Positions 37,211 to 48,564 of a stretch of DNA of 64,000 bases are shown piece by piece. The translations under genes were made by a program, and so were the position numbers. The DNA is from Bacillus sp. FJAT-42376 (lineage in GTDB: Bacteria > Bacillota > Bacilli > Bacillales > Bacillaceae): NCBI RefSeq assembly GCF_003816055.1, contig NZ_CP033906.1, positions 1,612,001 through 1,676,000 on the forward strand, in the 5' to 3' direction. Below the pieces are notes generated by a model that had not been told where the DNA came from, did no database searches, and saw only the letters and a list, made by a program, of their open reading frames with translations. How positions within the stretch are numbered: position 1 is the first letter of the stretch; every line of letters starts with the position of its first letter.

Positions 37211-40200
37211 TTACATAACATTAAAGTACCTTGCTTCGGGATGGGAGACAACGATGGCAGAAACAGAGGCTTCGGGCTCCATCATAAATCCGTCTGTCAG
37301 CTCAATACCGATTGTTTCCGGCCGGATCAGACGGAACAGCTTAGCCTGATCATCCAGATCCGGGCAGGCCGGATAGCCGAAGGAATACCGCTGTCCCTGA
37401 TATTTTGCGGAGAACCGCTGATCCATCGTGAAATCCGGTGAATCCGGGAAGCCCCAGCGGTCGCGGATGAGCTGGTGAGTCTGCTCAGCGAGGCCTTCTG
37501 CCATTTCAAGCGCGAGTGCCTGAACCGCATGGCTTTTCAGATAGTCTCCCTGCTCTTTAAAGCGCCTGGCCGCTTCCCGGACATTGCGTCCAGCTGTCAC
37601 GGCAAAGAATGATACGTAATCTTCTCCTTCGCTCTGGTCCCGTACGTAATCCGAGATGCAGCGGTTCGGAAGCTTCGCCTGACGCGGAAAATCAAATGTT
37701 TCAAGCGGAGTGCCTTCCTCAGAGAAAATATGAAGCTTGTTGCCATCGCTTTGGGCACGGAAAAACTGATACACCAATGCGGGTTCGAACCAATTTTCTT
37801 CTTTTCCCTGGATAATCAGGTCTTCAATGAGCTGCTTAAGCGCGAGCGTTTTCTCATCTTTTTTGGCAAGCAGTTCTTTAATTTTTCCTTTTACACCAAG
37901 ATGGTGGCCAAGCAGCATCTGCATGTTAATGTACGGAAGAATGTGCTCGAGGCTAATGGATTTCACCACATGCCGCTTGCAGTCTGCCGGCTTGAAAAGC
38001 GGCGCTTCGCTAACGGTTTTCCGTCTTTCCAGCAGGGTCGCGACAGCAGAAGAGACCTCTCTTGCGGCCGGAACGGTTTCCGGAACTTCCTTTTTAATGA
38101 ACTGCAAAGGGTCCTGCCGCAGTCTGTTCGCGAGAGAAAGGCCATCCATGGCATCCTTTGCATAGAGCACCGTTCCTTGATACTCAGGAGATATTTTATA
38201 ATCCGTGAATTTCCTTGAGAGTGCCGCACCTCCGACCATGATGGGAGTGTCGATCTCCGCCTGCTTTAAATCCTGTGCCGTCAGCACCATTTGCTGGGCT
38301 GATTTCACTAAGAGGCCGGACAAGCCGATCACATCCGGTTTTTCCCTGCGGACGGCTTCAATGATTTCCTGCGGTGTGACTTTAATACCGAGATCAACAA
38401 CCCGGAACCCGTTGTTGCTTAAAATAATCTCCACCAGATTTTTGCCGATATCATGGACATCGCCTTTAACGGTGGCAAGGAGAATTTTCCCCTTTCCGCT
38501 GTCATCCTTGATTTCCATGTGAGGTTCAAGGAAGGAGACGGATGTTTTCATGACCTCCGCACTTTGAAGAACCTCCGCTACAATCAGCTGATTCGTGTTG
38601 AAAAGCACCCCTACCTCTGCCATCCCTTCCATAAGCGGGCCATTGATAATATCAAGCGGGTCAGAATATTGCTGGAGGGCTTCTTCCAAATCAGGGAGCA
38701 ATCCTTCTTTTGTGCCTTCAACGATATACGAGGCGAGACGTTCTTCTAGTGTAAGAGTTTCCGCCGGTTTTTTGACAGTTTTCTTCTTTTCCCGGTAAAA
38801 GTTCGTGAAAAGTGCCAGGTTTTCATCGGTTGTATGGAAGAGGAGGTTCTCCGCCATTTTGATTTCTTCTGCCGGGATGCTTGCGAAGCGCTCCAGTTTT
38901 TCTGTATTCACGATCGCATAGTCAAGCCCGGCCTTTGTACAGTGGTACAAGTAAACGGCGTTCAAAATTTCTCTTCCGACCGGAGGAAGACCAAAGGATA
39001 CGTTGCTGACACCAAGGATGGTCAGACACTCAGGGAGCTCCTTCTTGATCAGTTCCAGTCCTTTGACCGTTTCCGCTGCTGAACCGATGTATTGCTCATC
39101 CCCCGTGCCGACCGGAAAGACGAGCGGATCAAAAATGATGTCGGAGGATTTTAATCCATGCTTGTTTACAAGCAATTCATGAGACCTTTTAGCAATCTCG
39201 AGTTTTCTCTCGGCAGTGGTAGCCATTCCCGTTTCATCAATGGTTCCAACGACAAGAGCGGCTCCGTATTTTTTTACAAGGGGGAGCACCGCTTCAAAGC
39301 GTTCCTCTCCGTCTTCAAGATTGATGGAGTTGATAATGGCTTTCCCCTGTGAATACTTCAGAGCCGTTTCAATGACAAGATGATCGGTTGAATCAATAAC
39401 GAGCGGTACTTTAATTTTCTTTGTGACTTCCTGGATAAACTGCTCCATATCTTCGTTTTCTTCCCGGTCCGGGTCGGCGAGGCATATGTCAATCACGTGG
39501 GCCCCGTTCTTTACTTGAAGCCGTGCAATTTCAGCAGCCTCTTCAAATTTCTGTTCCGCAATCAGCCGTTTGAATTTTCTTGAACCGATGACATTCGTCC
39601 GTTCTCCGACGAATAGCGGCCTCATAGAGTCGTCATAGACGAGAGGCTCGATCCCGGAAACGCTATGCTGGGTGAGCCGCTCTTTTACTTGGCGCGGAGG
39701 AAGGTCCTTTACGGCTTCCGCCAGTGCTTCGATATGGGCTGGAGTCGTTCCGCAGCAGCCCCCGACAATGTTCAGCCAGCCTTTTTCCGCAAATCCCCTG
39801 ATTTTCGCGGCGAGGGTGGAAGGGGATTCGTGATAATTCCCTTCTTCATCCGGAAGACCTGCGTTCGGGTAGCAGCTCACCGCTGAGCCCGCCATGTCTG
39901 AAAGGGTGCGAATGTGATCCGTCATAAATTCAGGGCCGGTTGCACAGTTAAGCCCGACAGAGAGCGGGTTCATGTGCTCGAGCGATATATAGAAGGAATC
40001 GATGGTCTGGCCGGCAAGCGTTGTTCCCATTGGTTCAATCGTTCCCGATACCATTAGCGGAAGCTCCTTGCCTGTTTTCGCAAACGCTTCTTTGATGCCG
40101 AGAAAGCCTGCTTTTACATTGAGCATATCCTGACTCGTTTCAAGCAGCAGCAAATCTGAACCGCCTTCAATGAGCCCGCGAGCCTGTTCTTCATAATTGG

Positions 40201-40618
40201 CAATCAGCTGATCGAACGTTGTGCCGCCGGTGACGGAGAGCGTTTTGGTGGTCGGCCCCATGGAGCCTGCCACATAACGAGGACGCTCGTCTGTTGAAAA
40301 AGACTCCGCTGCCTGTCTGGCAAGCTGCGCCCCCTTGAAATTGATTTCATACGCAAGGTGGCCGAGCTCATATTCGTCTAAGACGATGGCGGTTCCGCCG
40401 AATGTATTGGTTTCAATAATATCCGCTCCAGCCTGCAAATACGTTTCATGAATACGGGAAATGACATCAGGCCTTGTAAGGATCAAATATTCATTGCATC
40501 CCTCATAAGCCTCGCCGCCAAAATCATCGGCGGTCAAATTGGCATCTTGAATCATCGTTCCCATTGCACCGTCTAATACTAGAATTCTTTTTGCGATTTG
40601 TTCACGAATGGTGGACAT
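37211..40618 (-). CDS. metH: Cobalamin-dependent methionine synthase MetH
   Basis: The full 1135-residue multidomain enzyme makes methionine from homocysteine and 5-methyltetrahydrofolate via methylcobalamin. In order: homocysteine/zinc domain with the GGCCGTT Cys pair near 286, pterin-binding domain ([14 protein letters not shown] near 330), B12 cap (about 620-710), B12-binding DVHDIGKNL near 718 with the axial His, and the S-adenosylmethionine reactivation domain to the end ([11 protein letters not shown]). The ATG at 40618 follows AAAGGGAG. An in-frame extension overlapping yitJ has no site. It overlaps yitJ by 17 bases and shares its SAM riboswitch. B. subtilis uses the cobalamin-independent MetE instead. 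Confidence 0.95.
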   Translation of the reverse strand: MSTIREQIAKRILVLDGAMGTMIQDANLTADDFGGEAYEGCNEYLILTRPDVISRIHETYLQAGADIIETNTFGGTAIVLDEYELGHLAYEINFKGAQLARQAAESFSTDERPRYVAGSMGPTTKTLSVTGGTTFDQLIANYEEQARGLIEGGSDLLLLETSQDMLNVKAGFLGIKEAFAKTGKELPLMVSGTIEPMGTTLAGQTIDSFYISLEHMNPLSVGLNCATGPEFMTDHIRTLSDMAGSAVSCYPNAGLPDEEGNYHESPSTLAAKIRGFAEKGWLNIVGGCCGTTPAHIEALAEAVKDLPPRQVKERLTQHSVSGIEPLVYDDSMRPLFVGERTNVIGSRKFKRLIAEQKFEEAAEIARLQVKNGAHVIDICLADPDREENEDMEQFIQEVTKKIKVPLVIDSTDHLVIETALKYSQGKAIINSINLEDGEERFEAVLPLVKKYGAALVVGTIDETGMATTAERKLEIAKRSHELLVNKHGLKSSDIIFDPLVFPVGTGDEQYIGSAAETVKGLELIKKELPECLTILGVSNVSFGLPPVGREILNAVYLYHCTKAGLDYAIVNTEKLERFASIPAEEIKMAENLLFHTTDENLALFTNFYREKKKTVKKPAETLTLEERLASYIVEGTKEGLLPDLEEALQQYSDPLDIINGPLMEGMAEVGVLFNTNQLIVAEVLQSAEVMKTSVSFLEPHMEIKDDSGKGKILLATVKGDVHDIGKNLVEIILSNNGFRVVDLGIKVTPQEIIEAVRREKPDVIGLSGLLVKSAQQMVLTAQDLKQAEIDTPIMVGGAALSRKFTDYKISPEYQGTVLYAKDAMDGLSLANRLRQDPLQFIKKEVPETVPAAREVSSAVATLLERRKTVSEAPLFKPADCKRHVVKSISLEHILPYINMQMLLGHHLGVKGKIKELLAKKDEKTLALKQLIEDLIIQGKEENWFEPALVYQFFRAQSDGNKLHIFSEEGTPLETFDFPRQAKLPNRCISDYVRDQSEGEDYVSFFAVTAGRNVREAARRFKEQGDYLKSHAVQALALEMAEGLAEQTHQLIRDRWGFPDSPDFTMDQRFSAKYQGQRYSFGYPACPDLDDQAKLFRLIRPETIGIELTDGFMMEPEASVSAIVVSHPEARYFNVM

Positions 40619-42458
40619 GTGAAAACTCCCTTTCTGAACGCTGCTTCTCTTTTTCCCGGATGTACTCTGCCAGTTCAACTGAGTATTCGTATTTCAAAAA
40701 CGGCGTAATCAGATAAATGCCGTTAAACAAATCAAATGCGGCATCGATCAGGTCTTTCGCAATCGCGATGCCCTCTTTCTTTGACTGAAGGGGGTCACCG
40801 CCCGCTTTTGCCATCGTTTCACGGATGCTGTCTGAAAGCTTGATGCCGGGTATTTCGTGATGGATAAATTCTGCGTTTCTGCTGCTTGTGAGCGGCATGA
40901 TGCCGATATAAAGCGGTGCAGAAAGATGCTTAACCGCATCGTGCACCTCTTTCATCTGTTCGATGGAGTAAATCGGCTGAGAAATAAAATAATCAGCCCC
41001 GCAGGCGATTTTTTTCTCAAGACGCTCGGCTGCTTTATTTAAATGGCGGACATTCGGATTAAATGCTCCTGCCACGGTGAAATTCGTTTTCCCCCCAAGT
41101 GCTTTCCCTGAGTAGGATAACCCTTCATTGAACTGTTTGATTAGCGAAATCAAGTCAAAGGATGAAAGGTCATAAACGGATGTAGCGCCTGGGAAATCGC
41201 CGATTTTAGATGGATCGCCTGTAATCGCCAGCACGTCCGTCAATCCGAGGGAATGAAGGCCCATCAGGTGAGACTGGAGGCCGATCAGGTTCCGGTCGCG
41301 GCACGTTAAATGAATAAGCGGCCGCATATCATGTTTTTCCTTCAGCTGGGTACCGACTGCCACATTGCTTACCCTTGGCGAAGCAAGGGAATTGTCGGCA
41401 AGTGTGATGCTGTCGATCCCGGTCTTTTTCAATTCCTCGGCGCCTTTAAAAAATTTTTCCAGACCGAGCGTTTTCGGTGGATCCAGTTCTACGATAACGG
41501 ACCGGCGCTCCTTCACAATCTGGTGGAGCGGGGGATAGGCAGGCTCGAGCCGTTCATGAACTGTGACGGGCTTGCGGAGCTTAACCGATTTTTCTTTGAT
41601 GGGTGCAAGTCCTCTTAACGCATCCGCCATTGCCTGTATGTGTTTGGGCGTCGTTCCGCAGCAGCCGCCGATCAGGCGGGCACCCTGGTTTCGGAAGGCA
41701 AGGGCGCTTTCTGCAAAATACCTTTCATCGGATTCATAAACAAGTCTTCCTTCTTCGACCGATGGAAGACTGCCATTTGGATAGACAGAGAGAAACGCAT
41801 GATCAAGCAGCGGAACCTCCTCAAGAGATTCGAGCATGTGATATGGTCCTAGCCTGCAGTTCAAGCCGACGACATCTGCGCCAAGTGCTTCTAAATTCTT
41901 TAAACCCATTTCAAGCGGAGTCCCATCCTGCAGCACCCCGGTTTCATGAAGCGACACGTTGGCGACGATCGGTTTATTCGTTTCTTTTCGAGCAATTTCC
42001 AGTACGGTTTGCAATTCTTCCAAGTCATAAAACGTTTCAAGCAGAAGCCCGTCGATGTCTTCATTCAGCAAGACGTACAGCTGCTCCCGGAAGCTGCGTT
42101 TCAGCTCATCCAGCGTATGAGAGCTTTTTTTGAAAGCGCGGACCCCGCCCATCGTGGCAAGCACATAAGCGTGAGTACCGGCCGCCTTCCGGGCAAGCCT
42201 GGCCGCTTTGGAGTTGATGGCCCGAATATCATCTTCCAGTCCATAGCGGGACAGTTTGATATGATTCCCGCCATATGTATTCGTTTGAATCACGCGTGCA
42301 CCGGCTTTAATGTAAGCCTCATGGATGCCCTGAACCTGATCCGGACTGGAAAGGTTCAGCTCCTCAAAACAACGGTCAATGCCGTGAGAGTATAGAAGGG
42401 TTCCCATTGCGCCGTCTGCTATTAAAATTTCATTTTGTAAATCTTCCAGAAAACCCAC
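40602..42458 (-). CDS. yitJ: Homocysteine S-methyltransferase / methylenetetrahydrofolate reductase (YitJ)
   Basis: This 618-residue fusion protein has an N-terminal homocysteine methyltransferase domain ([10 protein letters not shown] near 15, [10 protein letters not shown] near 262, zinc Cys pair) and a C-terminal MTHFR TIM barrel (about 320-600, [23 protein letters not shown]). The reductase half supplies the 5-methyl-THF used by MetH encoded directly downstream. GTG start at 42458 after AGAGGGGG. First gene of the operon, controlled by a SAM-I riboswitch and terminator upstream. Confidence 0.93.
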   Translation of the reverse strand: MGFLEDLQNEILIADGAMGTLLYSHGIDRCFEELNLSSPDQVQGIHEAYIKAGARVIQTNTYGGNHIKLSRYGLEDDIRAINSKAARLARKAAGTHAYVLATMGGVRAFKKSSHTLDELKRSFREQLYVLLNEDIDGLLLETFYDLEELQTVLEIARKETNKPIVANVSLHETGVLQDGTPLEMGLKNLEALGADVVGLNCRLGPYHMLESLEEVPLLDHAFLSVYPNGSLPSVEEGRLVYESDERYFAESALAFRNQGARLIGGCCGTTPKHIQAMADALRGLAPIKEKSVKLRKPVTVHERLEPAYPPLHQIVKERRSVIVELDPPKTLGLEKFFKGAEELKKTGIDSITLADNSLASPRVSNVAVGTQLKEKHDMRPLIHLTCRDRNLIGLQSHLMGLHSLGLTDVLAITGDPSKIGDFPGATSVYDLSSFDLISLIKQFNEGLSYSGKALGGKTNFTVAGAFNPNVRHLNKAAERLEKKIACGADYFISQPIYSIEQMKEVHDAVKHLSAPLYIGIMPLTSSRNAEFIHHEIPGIKLSDSIRETMAKAGGDPLQSKKEGIAIAKDLIDAAFDLFNGIYLITPFLKYEYSVELAEYIREKEKQRSEREFSHVHHS

Positions 42459-42574
42459 TTGATGATTCCCCCTCTAAAAATAAAGGCTTCGTTAATGCCT
42501 TGTGCAGATTTTTCCGGCCTTTAGTCTGGCTTGGAAGGCGGTGGACTCCTGCTGCCGGCTTGGTTAACAGAGCT

Positions 42575-42607
42575 AAAATAAAAAGCCCTCTTTTAGAAGA
42601 AGGCTTT
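42575..42607 (-). terminator. SAM-dependent terminator of the yitJ leader
   Basis: On the reverse strand AAAGCC-TCTT / AGA-GGCTTT is followed by a T run, 17 bases after the riboswitch aptamer. This is the expected expression platform: termination when SAM is bound. Confidence 0.8.
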
Positions 42608-42623
42608 AACATTCGGTCTTCTT

Positions 42624-42732
42624 CTTATCTTCCAAGCATCTCGCTTAGCTGGATTTAGCACCTTGGCACGCACACTTGCATGACCGGTTGCTGAAGCGTC
42701 ATCGGGCCAGTCCCTCAGCTTCTCTTGATAAG
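42624..42732 (-). ncRNA. SAM-I (S-box) riboswitch
   Basis: Reverse strand CTTATCAAGAGAAGCTGAGG + GACTGGCCCGATGACGCTTC followed by AGCAACCGG, a variable helix, GGTGCTAAATCC and the closing GAAGATAAG. P1 (CTTATC / GATAAG) and the conserved core blocks are complete. It lies upstream of yitJ-metH, a standard S-box target. Confidence 0.96.
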
Positions 42733-43081
42733 AACGATATTGGTTTGTGTGAAAATAGATTACTCCCAATTTACCTAATTTTGCGAAAACATTCAAGGGG
42801 GAGGGGGAATTTTTTGCAAATTGGACTTAAAGTTCCTTGCAAATGAAGGCGAAGAACATTTAATTCGATTGAATGGGAGGGCATTCACAATCAGTATGGA
42901 AATTCTTATGACTAATCGCTCACTTCCAGAGAGCAAGTGGTGCCTGTTCGGGTTAATTGCACAAGTTCGAAGATTATTTCAGGGAAATCTAAAATAATTG
43001 CACAGGTTTGGAGATTATTTCGGGGAAATCTGAAATAATTGCACAAGTTTAGAGATTATTTCAAGAAACATTATTTATAAC
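42733..43081. repeat. Gene-free region with three 41-bp AT-rich repeats
   Basis: From 42955 three copies of AATTGCACAAGTTYGRAGAT + TATTTC..GGGAAATCTRAAAT follow at exactly 41-base steps (42955, 42996, 43037), the last one degenerate. Each unit holds the inverted pair TTATTTC / GAAATAA. The rest of the interval shows nothing recognisable. The yitJ promoter should lie in the A+T-rich part at about 42740-42790. Confidence 0.85.
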
Positions 43082-43108
43082 GAAAAGGCCGCTCACCTAG
43101 AGCGGCCG
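43082..43108 (-). terminator. Terminator of yitK
   Basis: Reverse strand GGCCGCTC / GAGCGGCC with a 5-nt loop then TTTTCGTT. Confidence 0.85.
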
Positions 43109-43111
43109 GAA

Positions 43112-43603
43112 TTACCGGTAGTTAATAAACTGCACATCAATTGGAAGCTCGGCCTGTCTGATCGCCGCAATGACCTGCTGCAAATCGTCGCGGTTTTTTC
43201 CGGTTACCCGCACCTGGTCATCCTGGACCTGGGATTTCACTTTCAGACCGGAATTTTTAATAATGGAATTAATACGTTTAGCGTTGTCCTTATCAATTCC
43301 CTGGACAAGCTTTCCGCGCTGGCGGACGGTACCGCCGGATGCGCCTTCCACTTTGCCGTATTGAATGTTTTTAACAGGGACTTCCCTGCGGATCAGTTTG
43401 CTGATCAGCACATCTTTGAGCTGTTCGAGTTTGTAGTCATCATCCGAAACGAGTATAAGGTCTTCTTTTTCAAGCTTAATATCGCTCTTGCTGCCCTTAA
43501 AATCATAGCGGTTCTGGATTTCTTTTAAAGCCACGACGATAGCGTTTTGAACTTCCGGCAATTCAATCTTTGAAACGATGTCAAATGAGTTTTCCTTAGA
43601 CAT
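43112..43603 (-). CDS. yitK: YajQ-family nucleotide-binding protein (YitK)
   Basis: This 163-residue member of the YajQ (UPF0234) family has the family opening [16 protein letters not shown], the block [12 protein letters not shown] near 33 and the end block [20 protein letters not shown]. Family members have two ferredoxin-like domains and bind nucleotides (c-di-GMP in some bacteria) or RNA. Function in bacilli is not settled. GGGAGG lies seven bases before the ATG at 43603. Its place beside yitJ and the S1 protein matches B. subtilis. Confidence 0.92.
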   Translation of the reverse strand: MSKENSFDIVSKIELPEVQNAIVVALKEIQNRYDFKGSKSDIKLEKEDLILVSDDDYKLEQLKDVLISKLIRREVPVKNIQYGKVEGASGGTVRQRGKLVQGIDKDNAKRINSIIKNSGLKVKSQVQDDQVRVTGKNRDDLQQVIAAIRQAELPIDVQFINYR

Positions 43604-43718
43604 GTTCATTCCTCCCATATGAAAACCTTCCGAATGGAAGTTTCACTTTATGAATTGATTATAGTAGAATTAGACATGCCATACAACATGTACGAGGTAC
43701 AGAAAGGTTAGGTGACTT

Positions 43719-44573
43719 GTGAGAGCAGGCACATATGAACGGTTAGAAATTGATGAACGTCTGGAGTTCGGCTATTTCCTGACGGATGGAGAGACGAGAG
43801 TTCTCCTTCACGACAGTGAAATCACAGAGCCGATTGAAGATAAAGAATATGTAGATGTCTTCCTCTTCCACGATTTTGAGGATAGACTGGCGGCTACTAT
43901 GAAAATGCCGATTTTGAAAGAAGGAGAATACGATTGGGTAGAAGCTGTGGACACGGTGGATCATATGGGAGTGTTCGTGAATATCGGTTTATCAAAAGAT
44001 GCGCTGATTGCCAATGATATTCTTCCTGAGTTCAGACCGATGTGGCCAGAAAAAGGGGATAAGCTCTACTGCACGATGAGAATCACGGAAAACGGCCGCT
44101 TCTTTGCAAGGCATGCGACAGAAGAAGTCTTCAGTGAAAAATTTGTACCGGCTTCCCGTGAAGCTTTTAATAAGAGTGTTTCCGGACACGTGTACCGTCA
44201 TATTGCAGCAGGATGCTTCTTTTATTCAGTGGAAGGCTATAAAGGATTTATTCACACAAGCCAAATGACGAGAGAGCCCCGTCTTGGAGAACTCGTTGAA
44301 GGGCGTGTCATTGATGTGAAGGAAGACGGATCCATTAATGTTTCCCTTCTTCCGCGTAAACAGGAAGCCATCAATCCCGATGCTGAAAAAATTCTGGATT
44401 ATATGGGCCTTCGCAATGGAGCGATGCCATACTCGGATAAATCCGATCCGGAAGATATTAAAGAACGGTTTGGCATGAGCAAGGCTGCATTCAAGCGAGC
44501 GCTGGGCCATCTTATGAAAGAGAGAAGAGTCTATCAGGAAGAAGGCTGGACATACTTTACGAAAGAGCAATAA
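43719..44573 (+). CDS. cvfB: S1-domain RNA-binding protein CvfB (YitL)
   Basis: This 284-residue protein has tandem S1-like beta barrels (about 1-60, 65-135, 145-215; GVFVNIGLSKDALI and VEGYKGFIHTSQM are typical S1 strands) and a C-terminal winged helix (about 225-284, DIKERFGMSKAAFKRALGHL). CvfB of Staphylococcus binds RNA and affects virulence gene expression. GTG start after AGGTGA. The terminator overlaps its stop codon. Confidence 0.9.
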   Translation: MRAGTYERLEIDERLEFGYFLTDGETRVLLHDSEITEPIEDKEYVDVFLFHDFEDRLAATMKMPILKEGEYDWVEAVDTVDHMGVFVNIGLSKDALIANDILPEFRPMWPEKGDKLYCTMRITENGRFFARHATEEVFSEKFVPASREAFNKSVSGHVYRHIAAGCFFYSVEGYKGFIHTSQMTREPRLGELVEGRVIDVKEDGSINVSLLPRKQEAINPDAEKILDYMGLRNGAMPYSDKSDPEDIKERFGMSKAAFKRALGHLMKERRVYQEEGWTYFTKEQ

Positions 44574-44600
44574 GCCGCAGACGGCTTATGCTCTTTTTTT
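44562..44600 (+). terminator. Terminator overlapping the cvfB stop
   Basis: AAAGAGC-AATAAGCCG pairs with CGGCTTAT-GCTCTTT, then a T run. The stem includes the stop codon. Confidence 0.9.
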
Positions 44601-44687
44601 ATTCCTCAAGCCGGCCGGAAATCACGCTTCGGCAAGGCGGTTTTGCCTAATTGCGCAAATCAGCCAGCTAAAGCGGTAAAGTGTGTA

Positions 44688-44714
44688 TTAACTCCCTGTG
44701 AAAACAGCCGATAA
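44688..44714 (+). promoter_or_regulatory. Sigma-D (motility) promoter
   Basis: TTAA-N15-GCCGATAA is one base from the B. subtilis sigma-D consensus TAAA-N15-GCCGATAT at the -35 and one at the -10. It sits 41 bases before the lipoprotein start and would drive the lipoprotein-chemoreceptor operon. Confidence 0.78.
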
Positions 44715-44755
44715 AAGGTTGTAGTCATAAATAGATAAAAGGGGAGTATACCACT

Positions 44756-45718
44756 TTGAAAAAGTACATATTGATCCTTAGTGCATGTGTTATGTTTTTG
44801 GCCGGGTGCATGCAGCAGCCAGAGGAGAGCAAGGCAGAAAAGAAAATAAAAATCGGCATTATGCTGTCGGATGTCGGTCTCGGTGATCAATCTTTCAGTG
44901 ATTCTGCGTTCAGAGGCTTGCAAAAGGCAAGAGAAGAGCTTGGGATTCAGTTTGATTATAAAGAATTAAAGGATTCAAAAACGTATGAACAAGGAATTGA
45001 GGAACTTATTAAAGAAGATAGCGATGTCGTGGTCGGGCTTGGATTTATGGTCCAGGAGGATCTTGAAAAAGCCGCAAAAAAACATCCGAAGCAGCGCTTT
45101 GTTTTAATTGACGCGGTTTCCGGTCTGAAAAACATCACATCTCTTACTTTCAAAGAAGATGAGGGGAGTTATTTAGCCGGTGCTTTAGCCGCAATGAAAT
45201 CGAAATCAGCCATCATTGGATTTGTGGGCGGAGCGGATGTGCCGCTGATTCGAAAATTCCTGGATGGTTTTCAAAAAGGCGCACTCTCCATCAATCCGGA
45301 TGTTCAAGTGAAATCGGTGTTTGCGGGGAATTTCGGGGACGATAAGCTCGGGCTTGAGCTTGCATCCAATCTCATAAAAGAAAACGCAGATATTTTATAT
45401 GCGGCAGCAGGATTTACAGGGGTAGGAGTGCTTAAGGAAGCACAAAAACAGGGTGTGTATGCGATAGGCGTGGACAGTGATCAATATTTTTATGCAGAAA
45501 AGGCGGTCATAACGTCTATGCTGAAAAATGTGGATGTCGCTCTTTATAAGATTGTAAAAGATTATAAAAAGAGCGGCAAACTGCCGGAGGGGCATGTAGA
45601 GTTCGGAATTTCGGAAAATGGAGTGGCTCTTGCACCTGTTCGGATTTTGGATTTATCGCCTGAAGAACAAAGCAAATTGGACAGCATGAAAGAAGAATTA
45701 GGGGGAGAAGCAAAATGA
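44756..45718 (+). CDS. BMP-family substrate-binding lipoprotein
   Basis: This 320-residue lipoprotein has a signal peptide ending LAGC (Cys18) and a basic-membrane-protein (BMP/PnrA/Med) fold: [20 protein letters not shown], then [34 protein letters not shown] and [12 protein letters not shown] proteins bind nucleosides or related ligands. No ABC permease or ATPase gene is adjacent. Instead the stop codon overlaps the start of a chemoreceptor gene (ATGA), and a sigma-D promoter lies upstream, so its probable role is ligand presentation to the receptor. TTG start after AGGGGAG. Confidence 0.88.
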   Translation: MKKYILILSACVMFLAGCMQQPEESKAEKKIKIGIMLSDVGLGDQSFSDSAFRGLQKAREELGIQFDYKELKDSKTYEQGIEELIKEDSDVVVGLGFMVQEDLEKAAKKHPKQRFVLIDAVSGLKNITSLTFKEDEGSYLAGALAAMKSKSAIIGFVGGADVPLIRKFLDGFQKGALSINPDVQVKSVFAGNFGDDKLGLELASNLIKENADILYAAAGFTGVGVLKEAQKQGVYAIGVDSDQYFYAEKAVITSMLKNVDVALYKIVKDYKKSGKLPEGHVEFGISENGVALAPVRILDLSPEEQSKLDSMKEELGGEAK

Positions 45719-47367
45719 CGATAAGAAGACGGCTCCTACTAAATATTCTGGGAATGATGGCCCTGGCAGCCGGTCTGATCCTGTTCATTATTTTGAACAT
45801 GCTTTCCATTCAATCCTCCAATCAGGATTTTGTCCCGATTATGATGAATGTCCAGCAGCTGGATGCAGATATGGAAGGGCTGAAGCAAAGCATCAGCAAT
45901 TACTCATTCTCGCTTTCTGAGGCTCAAAAGGAAGAAGCGGTCCAAGGGATGAAAAAGGTTGATAACCAATTCGACAGCCTTGGCGAAAAATTTGGGAACG
46001 ATCAAACGCCCGCCTTATTTACGAAAGCCAGGAAAAAATATGAGAGCTGGAAGCCGGAGGCAGAAGCGGCTCTTCAATCTGCAAACCCAGCGGAGGCTAA
46101 ACGCCAGTCCATCCGTATCGAAGGAATCCAAAACGATGTATACATGCTCAACGATGAGGGGAAAGCCTACTACGGCAAACTGCAGCTGCAGCTGAAAAAT
46201 CAGATTGCCTTCGTTATTTTTTCCGCGATTGCAGGCTGTGTGCTTCTGTTAAGTGTATCAGCGGTGATTGCTGTAAGAATGACTTCAAGAATTACGAAAC
46301 CACTGAAACGGCTATCGGAAAATGCAAGACAGATAACGGAAGGCAATCTTTTAGTCGATGAAATTCACTACAAAGGGAAGGATGAAATCGGCATTCTGAA
46401 TGAATCCTTCGGCCAGATGACGAATCAGCTGAAAGCTCTGCTATTCTCCATTGACAGTGTAAGCAAAGAGGTGGAGGGATTTTCAAAACAGCTTGAATCC
46501 GATAATCGCTCTTTAACGGAAATCAGCAGCCAGGTAGCTGTTTCGACGGATGAGCTGTCTGCAGGATCTCAGTCGATTTCAGAAGATCTCCAGGATGCGG
46601 TCAATATGATCAATGAAATGGACCGCAGCTTCCAGGGGAATGTGGAAAGAAGCGGTCAGGTCCTTACGTACGGCAAAGCTGCACAAGAGGCTGTTCAAGA
46701 AGGGGTAAAAGCGATCGATCATCAACAATCGCTCATCAGAAGCAACTTAGAAGCGAGTGAACATATACAGAAAACGACGAAGGATTTTGCCGGATACACC
46801 TCGAAAATTGAAGATATGGCAAAAGCCGTTTCCGGAATAGCCGATCAGACGAATCTTCTTGCCCTGAATGCTGCGATTGAAGCAGCCCGGGCCGGTGAGG
46901 CAGGTAAAGGATTCGCCGTTGTAGCGGAAGAAGTGAGGAAACTGGCTGAACAATCCGCCCGCTCCACTCAGCATATCTTTGAGATGGCGAATATGATTAA
47001 ATCCGGAATTGCCGAAGTGTCTGCAGCTGTCGATAACGGGATGAATCTTGCTTATAAGCAGCAGGAATCCATGTCAGAAACAACCCAGACATTTATGGAC
47101 ATAGAGAAGGCAATGGGCGGAATTTCAGGTGAACTGGATTCACTTAGTTCCGGTCTCGTCCACTCAAAGGGTCTTGGAGGGAAAGTGCTCGATAATGTCG
47201 AGAGTATCAGTGCCGTTGTTGAACAGACTGCAGCTGGAAGCGAAGAAATTTCAGCCTCTACAACCGAGCAGCTCACAGCATTCGAAAAAATGACAGCGAA
47301 GGTAACAGAGCTGCGTGTTCTCACAGACGACCTGAACTTTACCCTTTCTCAGTTTAAAATCAAATGA
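45715..47367 (+). CDS. Methyl-accepting chemotaxis protein
   Basis: This 550-residue chemoreceptor has a first membrane helix (about 8-30), a helical extracytoplasmic domain of about 135 residues (four-helix-bundle type), a second helix (about 162-187), a HAMP domain (about 188-240) and a long cytoplasmic signalling coiled coil. The hairpin tip [21 protein letters not shown] is near residue 375. Its ATG overlaps the stop of the BMP lipoprotein by four bases, indicating a matched binding protein/receptor pair. A terminator follows. Confidence 0.93.
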   Translation: MTIRRRLLLNILGMMALAAGLILFIILNMLSIQSSNQDFVPIMMNVQQLDADMEGLKQSISNYSFSLSEAQKEEAVQGMKKVDNQFDSLGEKFGNDQTPALFTKARKKYESWKPEAEAALQSANPAEAKRQSIRIEGIQNDVYMLNDEGKAYYGKLQLQLKNQIAFVIFSAIAGCVLLLSVSAVIAVRMTSRITKPLKRLSENARQITEGNLLVDEIHYKGKDEIGILNESFGQMTNQLKALLFSIDSVSKEVEGFSKQLESDNRSLTEISSQVAVSTDELSAGSQSISEDLQDAVNMINEMDRSFQGNVERSGQVLTYGKAAQEAVQEGVKAIDHQQSLIRSNLEASEHIQKTTKDFAGYTSKIEDMAKAVSGIADQTNLLALNAAIEAARAGEAGKGFAVVAEEVRKLAEQSARSTQHIFEMANMIKSGIAEVSAAVDNGMNLAYKQQESMSETTQTFMDIEKAMGGISGELDSLSSGLVHSKGLGGKVLDNVESISAVVEQTAAGSEEISASTTEQLTAFEKMTAKVTELRVLTDDLNFTLSQFKIK

Positions 47368-47373
47368 TAAAGC

Positions 47374-47402
47374 AAAAGCCCTCCAATTGCCGGGGGGCTT
47401 TC
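47374..47402 (+). terminator. Terminator after the chemoreceptor gene
   Basis: AAAGCCCTCC / GGGGGGCTTT with a 7-nt loop, seven bases after the stop. Confidence 0.75.
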
Positions 47403-47492
47403 GTATGTCTTGAGAACCTTTATTTCCCAGCTTAGCCGGGGGGGCTTCCGGGAAAAGGTATCTTTAACTGCATCTTAAGGAGAGGTCCATCC

Positions 47493-48524
47493 GTGTTGAT
47501 AAACTTTATTCTTGGTATTGCTTCTAAAACGCTGAGCAAACTTTTCAGCTTTGCGACCGCTTCGTTTCTTGGGCGGGTTCCGTCGAAGGACGATTCAAAG
47601 GTGAGCCTGATCGGGGTTCTCTCTTTTTATTGGCTTTTAGTTGTCATTACATTTATTTTTCCGCTATCTGCGCGAAGTCTGATTCCGCTTGCGCCCGATG
47701 ACCCTAACGCTGTCCGGATGATGGCAGCTGTACTCCTCATTGCCATTCCGCTTTTTAACGGCTGGATGACCACAAGAGTAGAGAATTTTTCACGTAAGGA
47801 GCACGGATACGGAAAGCAAATAATGATGGGCTTCCCAGTGACAGTTATTATGGGATTTCTTGTCGTGTCGTTAGTCATCTCCATCCCGATTATAAAAGCT
47901 CCTCACTTTATCCATATGAATTATCTGGATACCATCAAGATTATGATTAGAAAAGGCCAGTTTGATCAAGTGGTTAGTCAATTAAAAGAGATATTAACTG
48001 ACTATCCGCTTAGAGAAGAAGAGCCTCCGAAGGTTATGCAATACCAGTTCACCTTTTTGACATGGGTGCAAAGTGAAATTTTTCATAAGCATATGTCCAA
48101 AGAGATGAAAGTACTGAAAGGGCAAGACGGTGATGAGAACTTTCAAATCATTCTCCATGCCACAGACATTGCCATCACAGCGAAAAGAAAGACGGCGACG
48201 AAAATCCGGTCCATTCTTGCTGAAAAGTTAAATGAGGAGCATCTTTATTTTTCATGGGATGATCCGTCACATGAGGTGGAGGATGCGATTCTTGAATACA
48301 AGCACAGGCTTATCAACAATGAAGAGGTGAGTCCGGAGGAAATAAGGCACTTGGCAGAACGAATCAAAGAAACAGGCCTTTCTCAAGAGGAATGGAATTC
48401 AATCCGCCGCCAGATTTACCATCTCCAAATAGCCTGGTATGAAAGGAACACAAGTGATCTGCCCCGTCACATGACCGTGGTGCCGGATTATTTGATGGCC
48501 TCGAAGGAAAACAGCCGCCTATAG
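47493..48524 (+). CDS. Membrane protein of unknown function
   Basis: I do not recognise this 343-residue protein. It has an amphipathic N-terminus (FILGIASKTLSKLFSFATA), three or four membrane segments in the first 135 residues (about 42-62, 77-93, 115-138), then a soluble helical, charged domain of about 200 residues (140-343) with no Cys cluster or known catalytic motif. GTG start with AAGGAGAGG upstream. It is a single gene between the chemotaxis operon and a repeat element, with no equivalent in the B. subtilis order between yitL and yitS that I can recall. Confidence 0.75.
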   Translation: MLINFILGIASKTLSKLFSFATASFLGRVPSKDDSKVSLIGVLSFYWLLVVITFIFPLSARSLIPLAPDDPNAVRMMAAVLLIAIPLFNGWMTTRVENFSRKEHGYGKQIMMGFPVTVIMGFLVVSLVISIPIIKAPHFIHMNYLDTIKIMIRKGQFDQVVSQLKEILTDYPLREEEPPKVMQYQFTFLTWVQSEIFHKHMSKEMKVLKGQDGDENFQIILHATDIAITAKRKTATKIRSILAEKLNEEHLYFSWDDPSHEVEDAILEYKHRLINNEEVSPEEIRHLAERIKETGLSQEEWNSIRRQIYHLQIAWYERNTSDLPRHMTVVPDYLMASKENSRL

Positions 48525-48564
48525 CGATAGAAGGGTGTCTAAATTAAACGATTCCACAAAGAAA

